Source: Limisphaerales bacterium
GTDB taxonomy: Bacteria; Verrucomicrobiota; Verrucomicrobiia; Limisphaerales; UBA1100
Assembly: GCA_014382585.1 (NCBI GenBank)
Contig: JACNJL010000035.1
Location: 67,756 to 116,741 of the forward strand
Direction of reading: 5' to 3'
DNA length: 48,986 nt
Positions 1 through 8,223 of the stretch are shown in pieces (the first letter of the stretch is position 1; each line of letters opens with the position of its first letter). The notes beneath the pieces are model-generated. The model saw only the letters and a list, made by a program, of their open reading frames with translations, did not search any database and had not been told where the DNA came from. The position numbers and the translations under genes are program-made.

Positions 1-3000
1 GGCGCGGGCGAGGATTTCTTTTTTGAGCGCGCCCAAGCCCGCGAGGGTGTGCAGGGCGTGGATGCGCGCTTGGGGCGAAGTGATTCCGCGCAACATATTG
101 GCGGCAATGGAGCCCAGGCGCTGATGGGTTTTCGGGTCGTTGCGCGCGATGAGCAATCGCTGGGCGGTGTCACGTTGCCAGCCGTTGGGATGGTCGAGTG
201 CCCAAACGAGTTGCAGCGTGGGCAGTTTATCGAGGCGCGGTACTTTGCGAAGCTTCGCGTCCTTGGGGACCACGCGCCAAATGCGGCCTTTGTCGTGGCC
301 GGCGCGGAGGTCCACGCGGCTTTGCATCGCGGAGGGAATCCACTCGGGATGCTCGATGACGAGGCGGTACATATCGGCGATGTACAACGCGCCGTCCGGG
401 CCGGTCTTGAGTTGCGTGGGGCGAAACCAGTTGTCGGTGCTGGCGAGGAATTCGCTTTTCTCCTCGCCCGCCGCGCGGTGGCTCTTGAAACTCACGCCGT
501 CGGGCACGAGCACTTCGCGATGAACGAGATTGTGCACCGGTTCGCTGATGAACACGCTGCGCGCAAAATCCTTGCCGAACAAGCCGCCGCGATAAGGCGT
601 GGCACTGTTGGCGCTGGTCACGTGGCCGTAGCTTTGCGGTTGATTCGGGCGCACCATCTTCGCGCTGATGGGGAAACAGCGGTTGCTGGAAAACGTATTG
701 CGGCGCGTGGCCCCCACGGCGAGCTGCGGATTGCGCGCGAGGTAGCGCAACGGCACGTGATAATGCCACAACCAGTTGGGGTTGTTGTTGCCGAACCAGT
801 TGCCCCAGTCATCGCGCCAGCGGCCGAACTGCGTTTGGCCCGCGACGGCCTCGAATTCGCCGGTCAATTTAAAACGAAAATCGCGCCCATTTATATTAGT
901 GCGCGATCCCGTGGCTTTGCTGGTGATCGTGCCGCCGCTGTCGCCGTTGGCGGCATAAATCCAGTTGTCCAAGCCCAGTGCGAAGCCATTCATCCGATGC
1001 TGTTGATTGCCCTCGCGGAAGCCGCTGAAGAGCACGCGGCGCACATCGGCGCGGCCATCCCCGGTGGTGTCCTCGGCGTAGAGGATGTCCGGCGCGGCGC
1101 TGATGAGCACGCCCTTGCCCCACGGCATCACGCCATTAGGAAAATTCAGGCCCTCGAGAAACACCGTCGATTTTTCATAACGCCCGTCGCCATCGGCATC
1201 CTCCAGCCAACGCACCACGCCGCCGGGTTTGCCCTTGATGCCGAGCGGATAATCACCCATCTCGGCCACCCAAAGTTTGCCGTCCGCGCCCCAGTCGAAC
1301 GCCACCGGATCGCGCACTTGCGGCTCACTTGCGACGAGCTGCACCGCAAAGCCCTCGCGCACTTGGAAGCATTGGCGACTTTCCTCCGGCTCCTTCGGCT
1401 TCGGCCCGCCGAAATCCAGCAACTGCTTAAACGACCGCCGATCCACCACATCCGGCAAATGCGCCGTGTCCTCGTTCTGCACCCACAAGTGCCCGCTATG
1501 AAACCACGCGCCATTATTCGGCTGCTTGCCCCCGCGCGAAATCATCGGGATGGCATTCTTGTCCCCGCGCTTCCCCTCGCGCGCCATCGTCCATCCCGGC
1601 TTCCATCCCAACCCCGGATTCACCCGCGTCTCCCAAAGATAAACGCCCCAGCGTTTTTCATTGGAAAAAACTATGTCGTCGAAGCCATCATTGTTGAGGT
1701 CGATGAAGCGGAGGCTGGGTTCGCGGCCGACTTCGTTAAAGATGGTAACATTTTCAGGAATGTTGAACGGAAACTTTTCCCATCCTTTTCTTTTGGGATT
1801 CCATTTGTGAATCATTGTTTTCGACATTTTGCCCGTTAACTTTGAGTTTCGTTTATCAATTTCATATTCAGCCGAAATCAATTCACAAACTCCGTCGTTG
1901 TCAACATCCCGAAACATGAAAACATCATCAAAATCAAAAGGCAGACTACCGGCAGCCCACACCCATTCTCCTTTGATGAACTCCCATTTGAAAACCGTTG
2001 GGACAACTGGACCTATTGAACTTGTGAAAATCACTGCACCTCCGCCCTTGCTTAACACGCCCATTTTTGCTGATTCGTTTGAATGCAAACCCCTTAGCGC
2101 CTGCAATATTTTTTGAGGAAATTTACCATCTGGAACCAACGCTTTACCGGCAATGGTTTTGTGCCCGAGAACAAACGACAATTCGAATGGGGTTTTAGTT
2201 TCTCGCCATTTGCTTTCCTTCGGCTTCCATTGGCGAGTGATTTTGGTTTTCTTGTTGGCAATCACCACGTCCATAAAACCGTCATTGTTTAAGTCCACGA
2301 TTCGCACACCATTGTCCCAGCCGCGTTTATCGCGCAACGGATTCCCCTTCAACAAATTCTTCTCCAAACGCTCCGCGCATTCTTTGAAATTCAAAAACTT
2401 CACCTTCTTGCCGTACTTCGTTTGCGCGTAGTCGATGAGGGCGACGAGTTGGTCGGAGCTGCTCCAGCCGTGGGGGTGGAAGACGAGGTTCATCACGCCT
2501 TGTTTGCGCACGGTGACGTCGAGGGCGCGTTTCCAGTCTTCGAGCATCCGCGGGCTTTGATTGCCAAGCAGATTTTGCGCCTCCCAATCGCTCGGCACCG
2601 TGCAGGGAAATTCCCAGCATAGGCGGTTCACCACATAAGGATACGGATAATCCTCAATCGTGCCGACGTACGAACCCATCGTGCGCATCCCCTTGCGATG
2701 TTTGGGCGTGGCCTTGCGGGGGAGATATTTGGCAAAGCGCTCGGTGCCGTCCTTGTCCAGCACCCACTCGCGCGGGAGGGATTTATCCTTGGAGGTGGTG
2801 ATGTTGAACACCGAGGAATCGATTTTCAAAAACCGCCCGCCCTCGCTGGTCTGGTTAAAAATCTCCGCAAAGAAGCGCGGGCTCAAACTGTTCATCGAAT
2901 CGCAACACGGCATCCGATAAGCGACCGGTTTGTTCCCCTTAATTTGACTGAGCAAATCCACCCCGCCGTGGACGACATTTGCCGCAAGCTTGAAATTGCC

Positions 3001-3408
3001 CTTCTGCAAAAGAGGACACGGATGCGTGAGCGTGTGCACCTCGATGCTCACCCCTTCCTTCAACCACGCCTGCACCTGCGGGTCATCCGGCGCAATGCGG
3101 CACGTCATAATACTCACCGGCGCGCGGCCATCGATTTTTTTCAAGCGCTCCAAAATCGGCCGCAAAAATTTCTCATACCCCGCCGCAGCCCGCATGTCAT
3201 CGATGCCCAAAGTGACCACCGCCTCCACCCCGTCTTCCCCCACCCACTGCGGCGTGATGAGCTTGGGAAAATCCCGATGCGGATAAAACGGACTCGGATC
3301 ATCAAGGTAAGTCAGACGATTCGCGGGGCTCTTGGGAATGTGAGTTTGAGCAACGGCCGGAAGGGCTAACGTAAAGAGAAACAGCAGCAACAACCGAATG
3401 GAATTCAT
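1..3408 (-). CDS. Secreted deacetylase-like / FG-GAP / PVC-type dehydrogenase fusion (3' end beyond window)
   Basis: The frame is open from ATG 3408 to the left edge, so at least 1136 residues are encoded and the C-terminus is missing. Residues 1-21 form a Sec signal peptide ending LPAVAQ. Residues about 60-300 resemble a NodB-type polysaccharide deacetylase: an Asp-Asp pair (D70, D71) in GIDDM and an H-x3-H motif (H125, H129) in HTLTH. Residues about 370-580 carry FG-GAP/VCBS-like blades with DLNNDG and DVDNDG calcium loops. From about residue 680 a PVC-type membrane-bound dehydrogenase propeller begins (REGFAVQLVASEP, then GKLWVAEMGDYP), followed by HEAT-like helices at the edge. The protein is probably periplasmic or surface exposed and acts on carbohydrate; the substrate is unknown. 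A C-terminal heme domain, common in this family, would lie outside the window. A promoter-like TTGACT/TACTTT pair sits 35 nt upstream. Confidence 0.82.
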   Translation of the reverse strand, partial: MNSIRLLLLFLFTLALPAVAQTHIPKSPANRLTYLDDPSPFYPHRDFPKLITPQWVGEDGVEAVVTLGIDDMRAAAGYEKFLRPILERLKKIDGRAPVSIMTCRIAPDDPQVQAWLKEGVSIEVHTLTHPCPLLQKGNFKLAANVVHGGVDLLSQIKGNKPVAYRMPCCDSMNSLSPRFFAEIFNQTSEGGRFLKIDSSVFNITTSKDKSLPREWVLDKDGTERFAKYLPRKATPKHRKGMRTMGSYVGTIEDYPYPYVVNRLCWEFPCTVPSDWEAQNLLGNQSPRMLEDWKRALDVTVRKQGVMNLVFHPHGWSSSDQLVALIDYAQTKYGKKVKFLNFKECAERLEKNLLKGNPLRDKRGWDNGVRIVDLNNDGFMDVVIANKKTKITRQWKPKESKWRETKTPFELSFVLGHKTIAGKALVPDGKFPQKILQALRGLHSNESAKMGVLSKGGGAVIFTSSIGPVVPTVFKWEFIKGEWVWAAGSLPFDFDDVFMFRDVDNDGVCELISAEYEIDKRNSKLTGKMSKTMIHKWNPKRKGWEKFPFNIPENVTIFNEVGREPSLRFIDLNNDGFDDIVFSNEKRWGVYLWETRVNPGLGWKPGWTMAREGKRGDKNAIPMISRGGKQPNNGAWFHSGHLWVQNEDTAHLPDVVDRRSFKQLLDFGGPKPKEPEESRQCFQVREGFAVQLVASEPQVRDPVAFDWGADGKLWVAEMGDYPLGIKGKPGGVVRWLEDADGDGRYEKSTVFLEGLNFPNGVMPWGKGVLISAAPDILYAEDTTGDGRADVRRVLFSGFREGNQQHRMNGFALGLDNWIYAANGDSGGTITSKATGSRTNINGRDFRFKLTGEFEAVAGQTQFGRWRDDWGNWFGNNNPNWLWHYHVPLRYLARNPQLAVGATRRNTFSSNRCFPISAKMVRPNQPQSYGHVTSANSATPYRGGLFGKDFARSVFISEPVHNLVHREVLVPDGVSFKSHRAAGEEKSEFLASTDNWFRPTQLKTGPDGALYIADMYRLVIEHPEWIPSAMQSRVDLRAGHDKGRIWRVVPKDAKLRKVPRLDKLPTLQLVWALDHPNGWQRDTAQRLLIARNDPKTHQRLGSIAANMLRGITSPQARIHALHTLAGLGALKKEILARA

Positions 3409-3414
3409 CCATCA

Positions 3415-3443
3415 AAAGTAAAAGGGAAAAATTAGAAAGTCAA
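3415..3443 (-). promoter_or_regulatory. Promoter-like hexamers upstream of the fusion gene
   Basis: On the minus strand TTGACT (3443-3438), a 17-nt spacer and TACTTT (3420-3415) end six bases before ATG 3408. This would start transcription at or next to the start codon. The -35 box is part of a 14-mer, GTGGCTTTGACTTT, repeated upstream of the next gene. The -10 box matches TATAAT at only 3 of 6 positions. Confidence 0.45.
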
Positions 3444-3482
3444 AGCCACAGAAAGGTGGGGCGTGCTGTCCCAGTGCGCCAC

Positions 3483-3504
3483 GGCGGGGTGGGGACGCCC
3501 CGCC
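3483..3504. repeat. GC-rich intergenic hairpin
   Basis: GGCGGGG (3483-3489) pairs with CCCCGCC (3498-3504) across an 8-nt loop, directly against the stop codon of the 3505-4857 gene. No T-tract follows on the minus strand, so it is not a classical intrinsic terminator. The adjacent GTGGGGCGTGC and GCGCCAC stretches look like part of the same short intergenic element. Confidence 0.5.
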
Positions 3505-4857
3505 CTACTTCTTCAGCGAGGAGGCGGCCGTGACTTCCACTTTGAAGGCGTGAAATACTTCCTGTCCGCTGGCGTCGGTGAGGGTGAGGATGACGCTTTG
3601 GGGGCCGGGCTCCTGAGTGGCGGGCACTTGCCACGTTAGCCGATTGCGGCGCAGTTTCATTCCGGCAGGGCCGCTATCCAACGTGGCACGGGCGCGGCCG
3701 CGGGCGGAGAGGATTTGCAGTTCGTAAGTGTACGTGCCACCGGCGGTCACGCGCTTGGGTGGCACGGAACTGGCAAAAAGATAATCGACCCCCTTCTCTT
3801 TCATCACCTCCACCAACGACACGCGCCGGAGAATGAGCTCATCATTCGAAGGGGTAAGCGTGAGCAGGAGGTTTGCATTTGGAAAAAAATGGATGCGCTG
3901 ATCGATTGGCAATCGCGCGGAGTATGCCCCGTGCAGTTCCTCAAGTTCGGGCAGGGTGATGAGGAGTTGGCGATCGTTCGCGGTAAAAAATGAAATCGAT
4001 GGCTTCGCCTTGGGGCGCTGGCCGTAGTATGGCCCCGTGCCTTTGACGCCCATAATGTACGCGGGATGATATGTGGGCAAACAGCGCAGGCTATCAAAGC
4101 GCACCTTGTTGAGCTGCGTGAGTTCCTCCGAGAAAACGCCGCCGCTGGTGAGCACGAGGCTGCCACCCGGGTTGGGGATGAGGTAACCGGCACTGGAATG
4201 TTGGCTGCGCACGTGATGGGTTTTGCCAATCAAAGTAAGCAGCCGAATACCCGAAGGCGAAATGCCCGGCGCCCACGCGGTAAAGGAAGCGCCATCAAGC
4301 GAGGCGCGAATGTGCAACGGATGGCTCGGATGCGCCATCCAGAAATTATCCGGTTGGCCATACGAAACTTGCTTGAGCGTATCCGGATTATAAAAACGCG
4401 CGCCCTTCCGCGTGAGCAATAACGCCGGCCCCGCCGAGCCTGCGCCCATCACGAAAGCATCAATGGATGCCGTTTCCTCCAATGGCAACGTCAGATCCTT
4501 GTTGAATGACTTGAGATTCCAACGCTGGATAAGTTTATGATCGCGCGCCACCATCAACAACTTGTCCATTCCGCCAGCCAGCAAAATGTCATCCGCGCCT
4601 ATGCGGAGATGTTTCACAATTTTTGCGCGCGATACATCAAACACTGCCAACTGGCGCAGCTTCGGAAGATGAAAAATCAAATAACGCCCACCCCCAGCAG
4701 CCGTCACCGAGCTCGCCGCCGATGCCAGTTTTTGTTTGATCACGCCACTCTCCGGAAATTTCGGCGCCGACACGGGTGCCGCCATGACGGAGGTGGTGGA
4801 TGAGGGAGCGCCACAGCCCAGAGCAGCAGCCAACAAAAACATCATCACGGGCTTCAT
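3505..4857 (-). CDS. Exported beta-propeller lipoprotein with C-terminal Ig-like domain
   Basis: The start at 4857 is preferred over the upstream in-frame GTG at 4899 because it begins MKPVMMFLLAAALGC, a lipoprotein signal with a lipobox at LGC. The 450-residue product has WD40/YVTN-like strands in its first 300 residues (for example LAVFDVSRAKIVKHLRIG and LIQRWNLKS), which suggests a beta-propeller. The last 90 residues (GTYTYELQILS, GMKLRRNRLTWQVPA, SVILTLTDASG) look like a putative-Ig/cadherin-like domain. No catalytic motif is visible. It is probably a membrane-anchored binding or scaffold protein. It lies 42 bp downstream of the LRR gene with its own promoter-like sequence, so co-transcription is uncertain. 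Confidence 0.75.
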   Translation of the reverse strand: MKPVMMFLLAAALGCGAPSSTTSVMAAPVSAPKFPESGVIKQKLASAASSVTAAGGGRYLIFHLPKLRQLAVFDVSRAKIVKHLRIGADDILLAGGMDKLLMVARDHKLIQRWNLKSFNKDLTLPLEETASIDAFVMGAGSAGPALLLTRKGARFYNPDTLKQVSYGQPDNFWMAHPSHPLHIRASLDGASFTAWAPGISPSGIRLLTLIGKTHHVRSQHSSAGYLIPNPGGSLVLTSGGVFSEELTQLNKVRFDSLRCLPTYHPAYIMGVKGTGPYYGQRPKAKPSISFFTANDRQLLITLPELEELHGAYSARLPIDQRIHFFPNANLLLTLTPSNDELILRRVSLVEVMKEKGVDYLFASSVPPKRVTAGGTYTYELQILSARGRARATLDSGPAGMKLRRNRLTWQVPATQEPGPQSVILTLTDASGQEVFHAFKVEVTAASSLKK

Positions 4858-4864
4858 ACGGAAA

Positions 4865-4893
4865 AACGTAAAAGATGATACGCACAAAGTCAA
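4865..4893 (-). promoter_or_regulatory. Promoter-like hexamers upstream of the propeller lipoprotein
   Basis: On the minus strand TTGACT (4893-4888), a 17-nt spacer and TACGTT (4870-4865) end seven bases before ATG 4857. The -35 box lies in the same 14-mer found upstream of ATG 3408, at nearly the same distance from the start. A near-leaderless mRNA is implied. Confidence 0.45.
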
Positions 4894-4899
4894 AGCCAC

Positions 4900-5448
4900 T
4901 TACCGCACCACGGCGCATTCTGGCAACGCGGCTTCCAGCTCGGACACACCGGCATCGGTCACGGATGTGGCGGTGAGCAGGAGCAAACGTAAGCCCGTAA
5001 GACCGGCCAACTGCTTGAGGCCTTCGTCGGTGATTTTTGTGTCGTACAAATAGAGTGCATGCAGTTTTGTTTCGCCGGCCAATTTGGCAAGGGCTGCATC
5101 AGTGACTGGCAGACCGCCCAGCCCGAGCCACAACAGATTCCCTTCCGCATCAAACCCGTGATCCACCGACAGCGATTCCAGCGCGGCTTTGAGATTCTCT
5201 TCTTGCTGAAGCGCGCGCAGCAACGGATCGACCACCGAATTGGTCGGCACGCCGGTTGGAGGGACCGCGGGTGTGTTCGTTTGAATCGGCGCGGGAGTGT
5301 TAGTGGCGATGTTGCCGCCGCCTCCGCTATTTTCCGCGGGCGGTGGAAGATCCTGCGGTTTCTTGCCCTTGAACGTCAGCGCCAATAAAACCACCAACGC
5401 CAGGCCTAGCGCGCTTAACGAAACGATGATGATTTGATTTCTGGACAC
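4900..5448 (-). CDS. Membrane-anchored leucine-rich-repeat protein
   Basis: A 182-residue protein starting at GTG 5448, which has GGAGG nine bases upstream. Residues about 5-26 form one hydrophobic segment (IIIVSLSALGLALVVLLAL), a signal anchor. A low-complexity Pro/Gly/Asn/Thr linker follows to residue 75. The C-terminal 100 residues carry leucine-rich repeats with the pattern LxxLxLxxTxITDxGLxxL. The repeats probably face the periplasm and bind protein. The LRR unit and the TDAGVxEL ending resemble the lipoprotein at 16369-16839, so the two are likely distant paralogues. Function is unknown. Confidence 0.75.
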   Translation of the reverse strand: MSRNQIIIVSLSALGLALVVLLALTFKGKKPQDLPPPAENSGGGGNIATNTPAPIQTNTPAVPPTGVPTNSVVDPLLRALQQEENLKAALESLSVDHGFDAEGNLLWLGLGGLPVTDAALAKLAGETKLHALYLYDTKITDEGLKQLAGLTGLRLLLLTATSVTDAGVSELEAALPECAVVR

Positions 5449-5513
5449 AACTGCTGGCCTCCATTTAGGGCCAACCCAGTGTGCCTGTCCGCGGACGAAA
5501 CGGCTAGGGAAAC

Positions 5514-6323
5514 TTATTGCGCGGATTGAAACTCAACTGACAAACGTTGTCCCTCGGCCACGGCCTCGGGGATCATTTGGTCGGTCAGCACTTCCTTGTC
5601 ACGCTGGGCCTGTCGGTGATTTGCCGCCGCAGCGAGGTTCAGCCATTTATAGGCTAGTACGAGATCCTGCTCCTTCCCGATGCCGTGCGCAAAGCACAGG
5701 CCCGCGTAGTATTGTGCGTCCACATGTAAATTTTCTGCTGCCTGCAAAAACCATTTCATTGCCTCCGCATCATCCTTTGGCACGCCTTCGCCCACCCGGT
5801 GCAAATAACCCATTTGAAATTGCGCATCGGCATAGCCCTGATCGGCGGCCTTTTTCATCCACGCGGCAGCGGCCTGATCATCCTCGAGCACGCCGCGGCC
5901 TTCGGCCAACATCAGCGCCAGATTGTAGCGTGCCTTCACCAATCCTTTTTGCGCTGCACGCTCGTAGTACATTGCAGCCAGTGGAATGTCCTTTTTCACA
6001 CCGGTACCTTTTTCGAGCATCAACGCTAAATTAAATTGCGCTTCCGCCAAGCCCGAATCAGCAGCTTTTTGATACCACTCCGCGGCGGTGACTGATTGTC
6101 CGGCAATATCGTGCTGCAACCCCAAATTAAACTGTGCTTCCGGGTTGCCTGCCTCGGCTTTGCTCCGATCAATCGGTAGCTGAGTGTGGGTTGGAAGTGG
6201 AAACCCATTTGGCTGGGGAACATCAATTTCCGGAGCATCCGGCGTACCCGTGGAACCGCAACCCGTCAGGAAAAACGCCACGGCCAATCCCGCCGCCGCA
6301 TCAATATTTAATTTAGTTTTCAT
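5514..6323 (-). CDS. Sel1-repeat (TPR-like) lipoprotein
   Basis: ATG 6323 gives a good lipoprotein signal (MKTKLNIDAAAGLAVAFFLTGC, lipobox LTGC), so the earlier in-frame start at 6341 is rejected. The mature protein is almost entirely Sel1-like repeats of about 36 residues; at least five are visible, with signatures such as AQFNLGLQ, AQFNLALMLEKGTGV, ARYNLALMLAEGRGV, AQFQMGYLHRVGEGV and AQYYAGLCFAHGIG. Sel1 solenoids mediate protein contacts, often at the envelope. The partner cannot be told. A second, soluble Sel1 protein lies immediately upstream, and the two may be co-transcribed. Confidence 0.85.
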   Translation of the reverse strand: MKTKLNIDAAAGLAVAFFLTGCGSTGTPDAPEIDVPQPNGFPLPTHTQLPIDRSKAEAGNPEAQFNLGLQHDIAGQSVTAAEWYQKAADSGLAEAQFNLALMLEKGTGVKKDIPLAAMYYERAAQKGLVKARYNLALMLAEGRGVLEDDQAAAAWMKKAADQGYADAQFQMGYLHRVGEGVPKDDAEAMKWFLQAAENLHVDAQYYAGLCFAHGIGKEQDLVLAYKWLNLAAAANHRQAQRDKEVLTDQMIPEAVAEGQRLSVEFQSAQ

Positions 6324-6398
6324 GCCAAAAATGCCGCCCATGGAGTAGTGGGGACAGTAGCAAAAATGAAGACGCCCATCAAGCCGGAACGTTACAGA

Positions 6399-6776
6399 TC
6401 AGTCCGGCGCGCCCATTTCCGCGCGCAACGCGTCGAGGTCACCCGGGCTCAATTGCCGCGCCACTGCATCCAGATTCTTGCCCGCCTTTCGATCGCCCTG
6501 ATTCGCCGCCTGAAAAAAGAACCGATACGCCTTCAGCAAATCCTGCTCCACACCATCGCCGGAAAAATGCCGGGCGCCCAAATTATTTTGCGCCAGCATA
6601 TGGCCGGCGGCAGCCGCCTGCTGCAGCCATTCCACCGCAACATCGTCATCCAGCTCCACGCCCATTCCCAAGGCGTGGCGCCAACCCAACTCATATTGCG
6701 CCTCCACCGCCTCCGCATCGCTACCCTCCGCCTTGGCGGTGAGGGCTTCCAGATTAACTTCGTTTTCTTCCATCAT
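6399..6776 (-). CDS. Small cytoplasmic Sel1-repeat protein
   Basis: A 125-residue acidic protein with no signal peptide. It contains two or three Sel1 repeats (EAQYELGWRHALGMGV, AQNNLGARHFSGDGV, then KAYRFFFQAANQGDRKAG). It starts at a double ATG (6776/6773). Two Sel1 genes in a row, one exported and one not, suggest a local duplication with different localisation. There is no enzymatic motif; a protein-binding adaptor role is inferred from the fold only. Confidence 0.75.
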   Translation of the reverse strand: MMEENEVNLEALTAKAEGSDAEAVEAQYELGWRHALGMGVELDDDVAVEWLQQAAAAGHMLAQNNLGARHFSGDGVEQDLLKAYRFFFQAANQGDRKAGKNLDAVARQLSPGDLDALRAEMGAPD

Positions 6777-6800
6777 TAACGGTGCTCGGACAGTTTGGAA

Positions 6801-7247
6801 TTATTGCTTGCGGCTGTCCATCACGAAGGTGACGGGGCCATCGTTGATGAGGCTTACGTCCATCATCGCGCCGAACTCACCCGTTTGCACGGGCACTTCC
6901 AGCGAGCGGAGTTGTTCGCAAAAATATTCGTACAAACGCTCGCCCTCCGCCGGCTCCGCAGCCGTGGTGAAACTGGGCCGCCGTCCTTTGCGCCAATCAC
7001 CGGCCAAGGTGAACTGGCTGATCACCAAGGCCGCACCGTTCACGTCGCGGATGGAACGGTTCATCTTGCCATCGTCGTCATTAAAAATCCGAAAGCCCGC
7101 GCTGCGGTCGGCAAGAAATTCAGCATCGGCTTCGGTGTCTCCCTGAGCAACACCCAGTAGGATAACCAAGCCGGTTTCAATTTCACCGATAACACGATCT
7201 TCTACAGTAACCTTGCCTTCACTAGCACGTTGCAGTACGGCAATCAT
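6801..7247 (-). CDS. dtd: D-aminoacyl-tRNA deacylase
   Basis: A 148-residue protein of standard DTD length. It hydrolyses D-amino acids (and glycine mischarged on tRNA-Ala) from tRNA in the cytoplasm as a proofreading step. The family motifs are present: the N-terminal MIAVLQRAS, the catalytic SQFTL block near residue 78 and the C-terminal cis-Pro motif NDGPVTF near residue 137. Its ATG overlaps by one base the stop codon of the upstream TIM-barrel gene, so the two are translationally coupled. The pairing with a Tat-exported enzyme looks incidental. Confidence 0.95.
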   Translation of the reverse strand: MIAVLQRASEGKVTVEDRVIGEIETGLVILLGVAQGDTEADAEFLADRSAGFRIFNDDDGKMNRSIRDVNGAALVISQFTLAGDWRKGRRPSFTTAAEPAEGERLYEYFCEQLRSLEVPVQTGEFGAMMDVSLINDGPVTFVMDSRKQ

Positions 7248-8140
7248 TAACTCCAGTTAAGCCACTCTTTGAGGGTAAGAATGTCTTTTTTGATGGCCGC
7301 AATCTGGTTGGGCACATTTTCCTTGGTGAAGGGTTTCAGGTATTCCACGTGCAGGTTGATCGGGCCGCTGTATCCGCTCTTAATAAGTTGACCCGGGTAT
7401 TTTTTGTCGACTATCCCCTCAGCGAGCGAGCAGTTATCACGCTTGTTATCTTTCCATCGGAAACTTTTAACATATAACGCTCCGATTCTGGGGCGGAGCA
7501 AATTCGCGTGCAACGGCCACGCGCGCGTTCCCTCGGCGGTGGCATGGCTCATGTCAAAACCAACTGCCAGATGCTTCGGGTCGTGAGCTTTGAAGAGTTC
7601 ATGTAAATCCCACAAGGGAGCACCGACATAGTTGCTGCCCGAATGGTTTTGGTAGATGGCCTGAAGTCCAAGTTCCTTGTTGAGTGCCACCAAATTCTTA
7701 AGAACGGGCCGCAGCTCATCCATCTGGCCTGTGATCGGTTTTTTTAGATCATACTTATGATAACCCATCCGGTATCGTTTAACCCCAAGTTTGGCTGCCA
7801 CCTGTAACTGCTGGATATTTAATTTGTCATCAGCGTTATTGATGCCCGAAGCCATAATGGTCATCTTCAGTCCGCGCTTCTTTAGGGCAGCCATCATTTT
7901 TGGTAACTCATCAGGAACCTGCTCAGGTGTGATCTGTCCGCCTGGCCGGATGGTTCCTTCGATACCATCAAAGCCCAGTTCAGCAATCAGATCGGCCAGA
8001 TCATCATAACTGAGCATTTGGAGTGGCTTGGTGAATACGCAGAAGGGATTGCGTCTTTTCTTCCCGAGCGTCTCGGCTTGCAACAAAGGCGCAGAAGCAA
8101 CGGCAGCTGCGGAGGTGGTGATGAATTGTCGGCGATGCAT
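7247..8140 (-). CDS. Tat-exported sugar phosphate isomerase/epimerase family protein
   Basis: ATG 8140 begins MHRRQFITTSAAAVASAPLLQA, a twin-arginine signal peptide; the longer frame to 8179 is less likely. The mature part is a xylose-isomerase-like TIM barrel (AP endonuclease 2 superfamily): LIAELGFDGIEGTI near residue 50, an acid-rich core, IYQNHSGSN near residue 180 and VGFDMSHA near residue 210. Such proteins isomerise or epimerise sugars and need a divalent metal. An exported member in this genomic setting suggests carbohydrate processing. Substrate is unknown. A weak TTGCCG box lies 35 nt upstream of the start. Confidence 0.8.
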   Translation of the reverse strand: MHRRQFITTSAAAVASAPLLQAETLGKKRRNPFCVFTKPLQMLSYDDLADLIAELGFDGIEGTIRPGGQITPEQVPDELPKMMAALKKRGLKMTIMASGINNADDKLNIQQLQVAAKLGVKRYRMGYHKYDLKKPITGQMDELRPVLKNLVALNKELGLQAIYQNHSGSNYVGAPLWDLHELFKAHDPKHLAVGFDMSHATAEGTRAWPLHANLLRPRIGALYVKSFRWKDNKRDNCSLAEGIVDKKYPGQLIKSGYSGPINLHVEYLKPFTKENVPNQIAAIKKDILTLKEWLNWS

Positions 8141-8211
8141 ACGGGGACTGTGCCGCGCCCGTACGCGGGCGGCAATCATTTAACCCTTTCCCTTCCCCCT
8201 ACCCTCCCCCA

Positions 8212-8217
8212 TAGAAT
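8212..8217 (+). promoter_or_regulatory. -10-like TAGAAT at position -12 of the start codon
   Basis: TAGAAT matches the -10 consensus at five of six positions and ends six bases before ATG 8224. That places the expected transcription start on the start codon itself. No Shine-Dalgarno sequence is present and the upstream DNA is a C/T-rich tract without a -35 box. Confidence 0.35.
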
Positions 8218-8223
8218 GTCGCT

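Noticed and set aside
49-1839. A 596-codon plus-strand open frame opposite the fusion gene
   Set aside because: It is an exact codon-register antisense of the minus-strand fusion; its His/Ala/Arg-rich translation has no domain features, whereas the minus strand gives clear PVC dehydrogenase and FG-GAP motifs.
3483-3504. The GC hairpin as an intrinsic terminator of the propeller lipoprotein gene
   Set aside because: No run of T follows the stem on the minus strand; it is reported only as a repeat-like hairpin.
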